This document shows, piece by piece, positions 1-8,060 of a DNA stretch of 64,000 bases. Source of the stretch: Natrinema sp. CBA1119 (GTDB taxonomy: Archaea; Halobacteriota; Halobacteria; Halobacteriales; Natrialbaceae); the NCBI RefSeq assembly GCF_002572525.1, contig NZ_PDBS01000001.1, positions 992,001 to 1,056,000 on the forward strand, read 5' to 3'. The notes under the pieces are model-generated. The model ran no database searches, was not told the origin of the DNA, and saw only the letters and a program-made list of their open reading frames with translations. Position 1 is the first letter of the stretch. Each line of letters starts with the position of its first letter. Both the position numbers and the translations under genes were made by a program.

Positions 1-1285
1 AGTCGGTCCCAGCGTCGGTACTGGCGCTATCGTCAGTGGCGTCACTCGAGGCGCTCGAGGAGGTGCTCACACCGGCGTCGCTCTCGTCCGCGTCTCCGTC
101 GTCACCGGCGAAGGCGGAGAGGCCGGCGTTCTCGTCGCTCGAGTCGCTCGTATCGCCCCCGGACTCGCCAGTGCCGGACGAGTCGGATTCGAGGACCGTG
201 ATCGTCGACTGCCAGCCCGCGGAGGCCTCGAGATCGTCCTGCCAGCCGTCCTGGATCTCAACGTCGCCGAGTGCGACCTCGTCGCCCGGACCCACGTCGA
301 TGTCGGCTTTCTCGCCCCACAGCGCGACGCGGATGTCGCCGGTCGCGTCCTGAACGCGGATGTTCCGGACCTGTCCCTCCGAGCCGTCGTCGCGGTCGAA
401 CGTTCGCTTGGGATCGGCCGAGCGAACGACGCCGGCGATGTCGACCATCTGATCGATCTCGAGATCCTCGATCGGCGTGCTCTCGGGGACGTACTCGACC
501 GCCTCGTCGACTTCCTCGACGGCACCGCGGTTGCCGACGTGGAGTTCTAGCTGTCCGTCGCGGTCCTTGACGTAGCCGTCGATCACTTCGACGGTCGTCC
601 CGGCCTCGAGTTCAGTTGCGAGATCGGCCTGCTCGTCCCACAGGGTCACGCGGATGCGACCGGTCGAATCGCCGAGGACGAGGTTCGAGACCTTCCCCTC
701 CGAGCCGTCGTCGCGGTCGAACGTCCGCACGCTGTCGGTGTCCAGAAGCAGGCCGACGAGGTTGACGTTCGAGAGACCGAGCGAGAGGTCCTCGACGGTG
801 TACGTATCGGAGACCTGCACGTCGATCTCGGTATCGTCGTCGGGTTGGACGTCGTCCACGCTGATTTCGACGCCGGAAAAGCCCTCCTTGGGTCGGCCCT
901 TGATCCGCAGGACCTGTCCCTCCTCGAGTTCCTCGATGGCGGCCTGGGCGTGGTCGTCCCAGAACGCCGCTCGCACGGACCCGGTCTCGTCCGCCACCTC
1001 GACGTTGACGACCTGCCCGTCCTCGTCCTCACCGTCGCGCTCGAACGTGCGCACCTCGCCGATCGAGAGCACCTTGGCGACGAACTTCGCCTCCTCCATC
1101 CCGGGTTCGATATCGGCGATGCCGCCGACCTCGCTCTCGCCGACTTCGTGAGCGATGAGCATCGCCGCCGTCTCCTCGTCAGCGAGTCCCCCCATCTGCT
1201 CGACTTTCGCCTCGACGGCCTCGCGAAACTCCTCGAGAGAAACGTCGGCCTCGAGGTCCTCATATACGCCCTCGATGTCGCTCAT
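1..1285 (-). CDS. Replication protein A, three-OB-fold type (3' end outside window)
   Basis: This is a single-stranded DNA-binding protein for replication and repair. The visible 428 residues start MSDIEGVYEDLEAD. A short helical N-terminal region is followed by three OB-fold repeats at about residues 65-165, 170-265 and 270-365. Each repeat carries the pattern RTFxRDxGxEGxVxN. A Ser/Asp/Glu-rich linker then runs off the window edge. The layout resembles the longer haloarchaeal RPA (RPA2 class, about 480 residues in Haloferax), so roughly 50 residues are probably missing; that assignment is from memory of the family. The ATG is at 1285, and a TATA-like GCATAAAC (read on plus) lies at 1312-1319, about 30 bases upstream, which fits a leaderless transcript. 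A second RPA-type gene is at 35.7 kb. Confidence 0.9.
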   Translation of the reverse strand, partial: MSDIEGVYEDLEADVSLEEFREAVEAKVEQMGGLADEETAAMLIAHEVGESEVGGIADIEPGMEEAKFVAKVLSIGEVRTFERDGEDEDGQVVNVEVADETGSVRAAFWDDHAQAAIEELEEGQVLRIKGRPKEGFSGVEISVDDVQPDDDTEIDVQVSDTYTVEDLSLGLSNVNLVGLLLDTDSVRTFDRDDGSEGKVSNLVLGDSTGRIRVTLWDEQADLATELEAGTTVEVIDGYVKDRDGQLELHVGNRGAVEEVDEAVEYVPESTPIEDLEIDQMVDIAGVVRSADPKRTFDRDDGSEGQVRNIRVQDATGDIRVALWGEKADIDVGPGDEVALGDVEIQDGWQDDLEASAGWQSTITVLESDSSGTGESGGDTSDSSDENAGLSAFAGDDGDADESDAGVSTSSSASSDATDDSASTDAGTD

Positions 1286-1701
1286 TCTATGCTCGTGCAT
1301 GGGTAGGTCGCGCATAAACGTTGCCAATTCGTCGATACTGGTTCGTCGATACTGGTCGTCCCGGTTCGCGCTCGCGTCCCCTCCGACCGCGGGGCCGGCG
1401 GCGTCGAATACCCGAGGTTCGACCGATGAGGACGGGGCCAGTCGGACCGCGTTTCGACGAATCAGCGCGGCGACGCGTTTCTGTGTCGGTCCGGGCCTCG
1501 AGACGATCACGTCGGTCCTCGAGTCGGTGACGGCTCTCGAACATGCTTCATGCTGGCCGCGCCTTGTGGCTTAAACTACAGGATGGACACGGCTCGGTGG
1601 CAGTCAATTGGTGGATCCGGTTCGCCAACCGGGGCGAACGGTGCGATCCGCTGGGTCCCCGAAGTCCGCATTTGACGCGAGAAACCGCGAGCGGAGGGAC
1701 C
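1286..1701. other. Intergenic region with a perfect 14-bp tandem duplication
   Basis: No convincing gene is visible on either strand. The stretch holds the promoter region of the RPA gene and a perfect tandem duplication of TTCGTCGATACTGG at 1328-1341 and 1342-1355. Open frames here are short and lack acidic, haloarchaeal-like composition. Confidence 0.5.
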
Positions 1702-2151
1702 TCACAGCGATGGTTCCGCGTGTCGAACGTCGACGTCCTCGATCTCGCCTGGATCCGAGAGGACGAGCACCCCGCTATATTCGACGGAGCCGATACAGAA
1801 GTAACATCCGTCACTGTCCTCCGGCTCGAGGCCGACGGTAACGACCAGTGTCTCGTCTTCGACGTGTGTCGACTCTAGGACCGCCCGATAACAGGGCGTC
1901 GGGGAACTGGTTGCTCCCGAAAACGAGACGAGCGAACGCTGCCGTCGCACCTCGGACTCATCGATGTCCTGGTTCCCGCACTGCGACGCGGTAGTGCGTA
2001 TCTGCGAGAACTCGACGGAATCGGTTTCCGCCGATGTCCCGTCGCCGTCGCTGGAGCGGTCCTCGTCGGCGGCGGCCGCTGTGCCTGCGCCGACTATCGT
2101 CGCAGTCGTAGCCGATACGGTCCGGATGATGGAACGCCGTGTTCGTGCCAT
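1702..2151 (-). CDS. Tat-exported hypothetical protein
   Basis: This 149-residue protein begins with a twin-arginine signal (TRRSIIRTVSATTATIVGAG) and an Ala-rich cleavage region, so it is probably exported folded. An acidic linker follows, then a compact domain with four Cys: one in SQCGNQ, one in TPCYRA, and a pair in GCYFCIG. The Cys could form disulfides or bind a metal. I do not recognise the family. A larger plus-strand frame overlaps it (1543-1878) but lacks a signal peptide or plausible composition. Function unknown. Confidence 0.7.
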   Translation of the reverse strand: MARTRRSIIRTVSATTATIVGAGTAAAADEDRSSDGDGTSAETDSVEFSQIRTTASQCGNQDIDESEVRRQRSLVSFSGATSSPTPCYRAVLESTHVEDETLVVTVGLEPEDSDGCYFCIGSVEYSGVLVLSDPGEIEDVDVRHAEPSL

Positions 2152-2466
2152 GGTGAGTATCGTCCCGGGCCCGCCACCCGGAACAATGGTAAATTCAGTG
2201 ATTTGCTATTTGATTTTTGTTCCTCAGTTATGAATGTGTATTTCCGACGAGCTGGGGGCGTCGATCATCGCCGACAGCTATTGCAGGACGGCTGGCGGTC
2301 AAATCCGCCGGTAGACGGAACGCCAGCAGTTCACCTGCGGACCTGCGGCCGGCTGAGCGATCGAACGTGCCGCATGCGGTCCGCTCTCCAACGGGACCGA
2401 AGCCCGCTCCGAAGCCGACCGATCTCGAGACGAGCACGATGGATGCTTCGAAGACGGGACGGACGA
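2152..2466. other. Intergenic region with an AT-rich patch
   Basis: This gap lies between the Tat protein gene and the GMC oxidoreductase. It contains an AT-rich patch near 2185-2235 (GATTTGCTATTTGATTTTTG) that could include promoter elements for the minus-strand gene at 2151. I see no supported gene. Confidence 0.4.
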
Positions 2467-4182
2467 TTAGAAGTACAGCGCGTTGATCCGGTCCGCCGTC
2501 CGGATCGCCAGCGCCTGTCCGGTGTTCGTCGGGTTCGGCCCGCCGAGGCCGTTCGCGAGCGCGCTGTGGTCGCCGACGAACAGCCGATCGACGTCGTCTG
2601 CCTCGCAGTTCTCGTCGACGACTTTCCCCATCCGCATCGAACTCTGCATGTGCAACAACAGCGGCGGCGCGTCGGCGCGGTGGACGTGCTCGGCGCCGGC
2701 GGCCTGCAGGAGTTCCGCGGCGGTCGTCGCGAGCCGATCGCGCTTCGCGGAGTCGTCGGGATGGGGATCCCACGAGACGTCGGCGACCGGTCCGTGCTCG
2801 TCGACGGTCTCCTCGTCGACCGAGACGCCGTTTTCCTGCCGCGGCAGGTCGTCGGTGAGGATCAAGATTGCCAGCGTCCGCCGGTAGTCGGCCATCCGTC
2901 GTTTGAGCTCCTCGCCGGCGAGCCGGCCGCGGCTATCCCACGGCGCGTCCGGTTCGACGTCGGCGTCGAAGGCGTAACCCGCCCGACTGAACGAGTAGCT
3001 CTGGAAGGCGGCGATTCCCGGCGTCCCGCCGACCATCTCGAAGCAGCCGACCCCCGGCTCGTCGTACCGCGCGGCCGCGTTGTGGCCGACGTAGGGATCG
3101 ATCGTCCGCTGCCCGGTCAGTTCCTCGAGCGTGTCGCTGTCGAAGGAACCGACGACGAAGTCGAACCAGTGTGTGGTCAGTCCCGCGCCGACCCAGCCGT
3201 TGTCCGGCAGGCCGGAGTTGAGCCACAACCGCGGGGTCTCGATGCAGCCGGCGGCCATCACGACCGCGTCCGCGTCGATCGAGCCGGTCTCGCCGGACCA
3301 CGTGTCGCGGTACTCGACGCCGATCGCTTCGAGACTCCCCGCGAACGACTGCGTTCGCACGTTCGTAACGAACGTGTTGGGTCGGATCGTCACGTTGCTC
3401 GTCTCGAGCGCGCGGGGAACGAAACTCACGTTGCTCGATTTCCGGGATTTCTCCGCGACCGGCGCCTCGAGCGGCGTGGGCGCGCCCTGATAGTGGTCGC
3501 CGGCAAGGGTATCGCCCTCGACGTGGGGGTAGGTGAACGGCCCGTCGTAGTCGGGGTCGCGGAGCCTCTCGTCCGGCTGGGAGACGGCGTTTGGCTGCGG
3601 TCGGTAGCCCGCTTCCGTGACGTTCAACTGGTCGAGGAGGTCGTGACCCGCTTCCTTCGCACCTTCGAAGAACACCGCCTCCTTCGCGGTCGTCGGCGCC
3701 GGGTGGACGTCACAGATCTCCTCGTTCACCTGGTAGTAGGGCACCAGTTCCTCGTAGTCGATCGGCCAGTGGTCCTGCGCTCGGAACGCGAAGGGGTACG
3801 CCCGCGGGTGGTTGCCGAAGTAATGCAGCGTCGTCCCGCCGACGCCGGCGAGCTGGGAGATGTACATGGGCCGGTCCGTCGATCGGTCCCACGCCGATCG
3901 GTCGCGATCCGCGGGACCGAACCGGAACTTCCCGCCGTTGGAGTCGTTCGTCGCGTTCTCGCGTCGATCGAGTTGCTCGTCCATCAGCGGGCCGCTCAGA
4001 TCGGCGGGGTCCGAACTCGCCGTACCGCCGGACTCGTCGTGCGGGTTCTGCCAATTCTCGTTGCCGTGCCACGGCCCCGCCTCGAGAACGAGAACGTCGA
4101 TATCGTGCTGGCCGAGCCGCCAGGCCAGTGCCGGTCCGTCGCCGCCCGCGCCGATGACGATGACGTCTGGATCGTGTATCAT
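2467..4182 (-). CDS. GMC-type FAD-dependent oxidoreductase
   Basis: This 571-residue flavoprotein is of the glucose-methanol-choline class, which oxidises alcohol groups of sugars or polyols. The FAD-binding motif is at the N-terminus (VIVIGAGGDGPALAWRLGQ). A GVGGTTLHYFGN segment near residue 115 matches the FAD-contacting loop. The C-terminus has the active-site His region (LLLHMQSSMRMG) and the NPTNTGQALAIRTADRI signature. The next gene upstream (4193-5224) encodes a Tat-exported subunit like subunit 3 of gluconate 2-dehydrogenase, 10 bases away, so the two probably form a membrane-associated dehydrogenase whose large subunit is exported with its partner. The substrate cannot be read from sequence. 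Confidence 0.9.
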   Translation of the reverse strand: MIHDPDVIVIGAGGDGPALAWRLGQHDIDVLVLEAGPWHGNENWQNPHDESGGTASSDPADLSGPLMDEQLDRRENATNDSNGGKFRFGPADRDRSAWDRSTDRPMYISQLAGVGGTTLHYFGNHPRAYPFAFRAQDHWPIDYEELVPYYQVNEEICDVHPAPTTAKEAVFFEGAKEAGHDLLDQLNVTEAGYRPQPNAVSQPDERLRDPDYDGPFTYPHVEGDTLAGDHYQGAPTPLEAPVAEKSRKSSNVSFVPRALETSNVTIRPNTFVTNVRTQSFAGSLEAIGVEYRDTWSGETGSIDADAVVMAAGCIETPRLWLNSGLPDNGWVGAGLTTHWFDFVVGSFDSDTLEELTGQRTIDPYVGHNAAARYDEPGVGCFEMVGGTPGIAAFQSYSFSRAGYAFDADVEPDAPWDSRGRLAGEELKRRMADYRRTLAILILTDDLPRQENGVSVDEETVDEHGPVADVSWDPHPDDSAKRDRLATTAAELLQAAGAEHVHRADAPPLLLHMQSSMRMGKVVDENCEADDVDRLFVGDHSALANGLGGPNPTNTGQALAIRTADRINALYF

Positions 4183-4192
4183 CTCTATCGCC

Positions 4193-5224
4193 TCAGTAGT
4201 CGTTCTCCCGAAATTCGCTCACTTCGAAGCCGCGATGGCCGGCGTACCCCGGTGCCGGGCCGGGATACCCGGTCTGTCGTCGACTCTGTACCTGATCGAC
4301 TGGCGTCTCGAGTGCGCGCTGGGACGGCGGTGCGGTTTTGGTCTCTCCGTAGCCGGCCCACTCGCTGTAGTAGCCAAGCGCCGTGAGGATGTGCGTCGTC
4401 ATGACGACGCCCGGGAGCGTCTCCGGAGCCGCGACGAGTTCCGAGAGCTCGGCCTCGCGGACGGCAACCGGGGCGCCCCCGGAGAGCCACTCGAAGCACC
4501 GGAGGCGGTCCCGTCGCGACAACCAGGAGAACGTACCGCCCGCGGTGAACGCCGAGTCGGGACCGACGTTGTCCTCGTGTCGGTCCTGCGCGACGAATTC
4601 GAGTGCGATACCGTCGAAACAGGCCGCGAACACCGGTGCGTACGGATAGTTCACCGAGTGGTCCGCGACGGACGTCTCCGCGGTCTCGATCGCGTATCCG
4701 ACCGTCACCGGCCCCGTCTCGGAGCCGGTGTAACCGACGCCGATTCCGATCCGTCGGAGCGCCCCGAATACGGCGTCGACGTCGGTCAGCCCGAGCCGGT
4801 CGAGCCGCTTACGGGTCGACTGCGAGTGGTCGCTGCGAACGTCATCGACGATCGTTTTGAGATCCTCCTCGCCATGATCGATGCTGAGCGCCCGCGCGAC
4901 CTGCCACGAGAGCCCCTCCGCTCGCATCTCATCGGCGTTGTTGTAGTTCCAGATCAGGAATCGCTCGAGGTCGACGGCCAGCCCGCCTGGTTCGTGTTCT
5001 GGACCGAGTTCGTCGGCTAGCGCCGGTGTTTCCGGGACGATCGCGTCGACGACTGCGCGGAACGTGTCCCGCGTGTGCGGGTCCGCCTCGAGATCCTCGA
5101 GACCGGTCGAATCCTGTGCGGTTACCGCCGGTAGCCCCGATAGCGACGCGACACCGGCACCGCCGATTCCGCCGAGTACCGACCGGCGGGAGACCGTCTC
5201 GTCAGTATCGTCCTCGCCTGTCAT
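4193..5224 (-). CDS. Gluconate 2-dehydrogenase subunit 3-like protein, Tat-exported
   Basis: This is the small subunit partner of the GMC flavoprotein. The chosen start is MTGEDDTDETVSRRSVLGG, which places the twin-arginine motif (SRRSVLGGIGGAGVASL) close to the N-terminus; an upstream in-frame start at 5266 would add 14 unlikely residues. The mature part is helical, with a segment DTFRAVVDAIVPETPALADE typical of this family. In known dehydrogenases this subunit is needed for export and membrane attachment of the catalytic subunit. The C-terminus has TGYPGPAPGYAGHRG, a Gly/Pro-rich tail. Confidence 0.85.
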   Translation of the reverse strand: MTGEDDTDETVSRRSVLGGIGGAGVASLSGLPAVTAQDSTGLEDLEADPHTRDTFRAVVDAIVPETPALADELGPEHEPGGLAVDLERFLIWNYNNADEMRAEGLSWQVARALSIDHGEEDLKTIVDDVRSDHSQSTRKRLDRLGLTDVDAVFGALRRIGIGVGYTGSETGPVTVGYAIETAETSVADHSVNYPYAPVFAACFDGIALEFVAQDRHEDNVGPDSAFTAGGTFSWLSRRDRLRCFEWLSGGAPVAVREAELSELVAAPETLPGVVMTTHILTALGYYSEWAGYGETKTAPPSQRALETPVDQVQSRRQTGYPGPAPGYAGHRGFEVSEFRENDY

Positions 5225-5454
5225 TCTACTTCCGACGCCAACATCCACCCAATTAAATATTTCCATGTGGAGTCATAAAATAACATTCAATGGGTCGCAA
5301 GATACCAGCTGACACGTCCGAGAGAGGACGACGGTTTGAGACCGGCGACCGTCTCGAGGAGCCGTAATTGACGCCACAACGGCCACGAAAGTCCGGGGCG
5401 GCAACGGGAGCCTTTCGAAAGGGCTTTAATGTCCACGCAGTTACGAAGAGATGA

Positions 5455-5527
5455 GTCCTGGTAGGGTAGTGGACTATCCTCTTGGCTTGCGGAGCCAGGG
5501 ACCGGAGTTCAAATCTCCGTCAGGACG
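5455..5527 (+). tRNA. tRNA-Arg (anticodon GCG)
   Basis: The 73-base sequence folds as a cloverleaf. The acceptor stem GTCCTGG pairs with TCAGGAC. D-arm positions 8-14 are TAGGGTA, with A14 conserved. The anticodon stem TTGGC/GCCAG closes the loop TTGCGGA, giving anticodon GCG, which reads CGC/CGU. The T stem CGGAG/CTCCG closes the loop TTCAAAT, and the discriminator is G. No intron is present and CCA is not encoded. Partial copies of its 3' end lie 180 and 281 bases downstream. Confidence 0.95.
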
Positions 5528-6423
5528 TTTCTGCCGACACCAAACCGCGAGCGACGCGTGGCGCGTTAGCGCCACGAAAAGCGAACGGCGAAGCCGTGAG
5601 CAGCGAGCGGTTGGTGTCGGCGAAACTCCCCGGAGATTTGAGCAGGGAAGTCGCAGCGCGACCGAAGGGAGCGACCGTCTTCCCGTGTTCAAATCTCCGT
5701 CAAGACGCTCACTCCTAACGAGTGCTTCGCGTTGCTCAGCACTCGCTTCGTCGTTCGGTCCTGACGTGCCTCACGCTCACTTCGTTCGCGTGAGACTCCG
5801 TCAGGACGGTTCTCTCCAATACGAAATCGCGAGTGGAACGTGGCACGGTAGCGCCACGGAACAGCGAGCGTCTGCTATCGAAGAACTCGGGCTATCAGTT
5901 CGTCGCGACGAACGGTCCGGCGACGTTCTCGCCGAAGCTCTGTGAGAGATAGTAGCCACTGCAAGTCACTGCACACCTGCTCGCACGACAGTAGCGCGGT
6001 TCGGAGCGAGCGCGGTTCGGAGCGAACGGAGTGAGCGAGAACCGCGGGAATGCGAACGGCGAGCGAAGCGAGCCGTGAGCGAGCACCGCGAGCGAGAACC
6101 GCGGACTGTGCGATCAGTGTGTAAATAGCTGCAGTTGTTACTATAGCCGCGGTCGCGAACTGAGAGCACCTACATATCGGCGGTGACGAGGGTATCCTGC
6201 CTTTTTCGTGAGCACAACCGTCCCTTCCACCCGCACGCGGATGCGCACAAGTAACGCTGATGGGCTCTGAAGTCGTCCCGGCACGCTTTGAGTGCACGCG
6301 TTGGCGCCCTCAGGCGACGATCGGTGACTGTTGCAGAAATGAAACGGAATGAAATAGTATGTTTCCCATATGAATCGGTTTAATTGTAAAATATATAGGA
6401 CGGCTACCGCACCGTAGAAATGT
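5528..6423. repeat. Hairpin-rich non-coding region with partial tRNA-Arg copies
   Basis: No gene is supported in these 896 bases. The last 21 bases of tRNA-Arg recur at 5687-5707 with one mismatch, and the last 13 recur exactly at 5796-5808. The 60 bases after the third copy also resemble those after the tRNA, including a hairpin (GTGGCGC..GCGCCAC at 5558-5575; GTGGC..GCCAC at 5840-5857) and the following GAAAAGCGA or GGAACAGCGA. Longer inverted repeats flank the units, for example GCCGACACCAAACCGC with its near complement before 5625. From 5990 to 6110 the sequence is built of GCGAGCGAAGCGAGC-type palindromes, then becomes AT-richer before the next promoter. Confidence 0.7.
6391..6399 (+). 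promoter_or_regulatory. TATA box of the propeller gene
   Basis: AATATATAGG-like sequence in an AT-rich context lies 25-33 bases before the GTG start at 6424. That spacing is expected for a leaderless haloarchaeal transcript and supports the GTG start. Confidence 0.6.
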
Positions 6424-7896
6424 GTGCACAAAAACACGAGACGACGATTCTTGACGGGATGTGCAACGACTATCGCAGCCAGTGGCGTACTCGCGGGGTC
6501 AGGGAGTGCAGCTTCGACGACCGACGCGGGAGGTGAGCTCCCGCCGCAACCACCAGAGGCTGTGGCAGGCTGGTCCGCCGCTCGAGGCGGATACGGAAAC
6601 ACGGCCGCGGTCGGCTCCGACCACGGATTCGGCGACGGGTTCGATTTCGACGCGCTCGAGGTCGACTGGACGGCCGACGCCGGGGGATTGCCGGTCGTCG
6701 ACGACGGTATCGTCTATCTCCCGGTGGAGGGGGCGGTGCACGCGCTCGATGCCGCCGACGGGTCACTCGAGTGGCGAAGCGAGGACGTCGGTGCCAGCGA
6801 ACCGCCGACGGTCGCGTACGGGACCGTCTTCGTGAGCGGCGAGCGGGGCGTCACCGCGCTCGATGCCGCAAACGGGGACGTTCGATGGCAAACCTCGGTC
6901 TCTGACGCCGCCACCGATTCCGACGCTGACGAACCCGCCGTCTCGCCGCCGACGGTCGCGTTCGAGCGGGTCTATGTCTCCGCCGACGGCGGGCTGTCCG
7001 CGATCGACTGTGAGACCGGCGAGATCGACTGGCGTTGCGACTCGGTCACCGTGACCATCGGCGATCCCTGGGAAGAACAGAACGAAGTCGACCGAACGAT
7101 CGAGGGGGGAGTGGCGGCCACCGACGAGTGCGTCTTCGTGCTCGCCGAAGCGGGAACGATCGTCGGTCTCGATCCGCTGACGGGCGAGCAGGGGCTGACG
7201 CTCGATACATATTATTATTACCTGTACGACCTCGTGGCGACCGACGAGCGGGTATTCGTTCGAACCGAGTCAGAGGAGGTCGTCGCCTACGATTCGACGA
7301 CCGGCGAGCGCGAGGAGGGATGGAGCGGCGGGATCCGCCGACTCGCCGTCCGCGGGGAGACGCTGGTCTTCGTCACGGGATACGAACTCGTCGCAATCGA
7401 CCTCGAGAGCGGCGACGAGCGGTGGTCCGTGGGGAAGTACTCGCACAGTATCGGCGATCCCGTGATCGCCTGCAACGCAGTCCTCGTCAGCTTCGGGTTA
7501 CAGGGCGGTGAGTACGAAAACTCGCTCGTCGCGTTCGATCTCGACGACGGCAGCGAGCAGTGGATCTTCTCGCGAACGGAGAGCGCGTTCGTGGGAGGGG
7601 GGTGTGCGGTCGCCGGTAGAACGATCTACATCGACGATGGCGGGCTGACCACGATTCGCGCAAACGAGGGCGAACGCGACGAGGGAGACGAGGAAGCGGA
7701 GGGAGACACGGGAGACGACGAACGCAGTGAAACCGACGGTCCGAATTCGAACAGTACGGATGAGGTGCAGGCCGGATCGGACAACACCGAAGATGGCGGA
7801 GAGACCGATGTCCAGAACGAGAGTGACGACCCAGAAACCGACGGAGAACAGCGAACCCGATACATGCTACGGGCGATGTGGAGCTGGATATCGTAG
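6424..7896 (+). CDS. Tat-exported PQQ-type beta-propeller protein
   Basis: This 490-residue protein starts with GTG and a twin-arginine signal (TRRRFLTGCATTIAASG). A Cys in this region could serve as a lipobox, but the context is weak. The body has repeated blades with ALDAADGSLEW, ALDAANGDVRW, AIDCETGEIDW, AIDLESGDERW and AFDLDDGSEQW, the PQQ/Trp-docking propeller signature. Blades of this type often act as extracellular scaffolds and not as PQQ enzymes; catalytic residues cannot be assigned. An acidic, Ser/Thr/Asn-rich linker (about residues 415-475) and a short C-terminus ending MLRAMWSWIS follow. The position of the TATA box argues for this start. Confidence 0.85.
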   Translation: MHKNTRRRFLTGCATTIAASGVLAGSGSAASTTDAGGELPPQPPEAVAGWSAARGGYGNTAAVGSDHGFGDGFDFDALEVDWTADAGGLPVVDDGIVYLPVEGAVHALDAADGSLEWRSEDVGASEPPTVAYGTVFVSGERGVTALDAANGDVRWQTSVSDAATDSDADEPAVSPPTVAFERVYVSADGGLSAIDCETGEIDWRCDSVTVTIGDPWEEQNEVDRTIEGGVAATDECVFVLAEAGTIVGLDPLTGEQGLTLDTYYYYLYDLVATDERVFVRTESEEVVAYDSTTGEREEGWSGGIRRLAVRGETLVFVTGYELVAIDLESGDERWSVGKYSHSIGDPVIACNAVLVSFGLQGGEYENSLVAFDLDDGSEQWIFSRTESAFVGGGCAVAGRTIYIDDGGLTTIRANEGERDEGDEEAEGDTGDDERSETDGPNSNSTDEVQAGSDNTEDGGETDVQNESDDPETDGEQRTRYMLRAMWSWIS

Positions 7897-8060
7897 CGAG
7901 GGAGTTCCCCTCGGCGAACCCGGCGGGGCCGAAGCCGCACCGATCGCGCCTCCGCTTCGGGAAGCGATCCGCAGTAGTTGACGGTGAGGAATGACGGGGG
8001 TCCGCACGTGCCGTTAGAACACTCGAGCCCGACTTCCTCGAGCCGGCGTACCCTCTCTCG

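Noticed and set aside
2203-4386. 727-residue plus-strand frame opposite the GMC oxidoreductase
   Set aside because: It is antisense to a gene with clear FAD and GMC motifs, and its Arg/Val/Gly-rich composition is that of a GC-rich shadow frame.
5451-5945. 164-residue ORF overlapping tRNA-Arg
   Set aside because: It starts in the tRNA gene and reads through its repeated 3' ends and hairpins.
5528-6423. Possible CRISPR array
   Set aside because: Repeats are palindromic hairpins of unequal size and spacing without regular spacers, and no cas genes are in the window.
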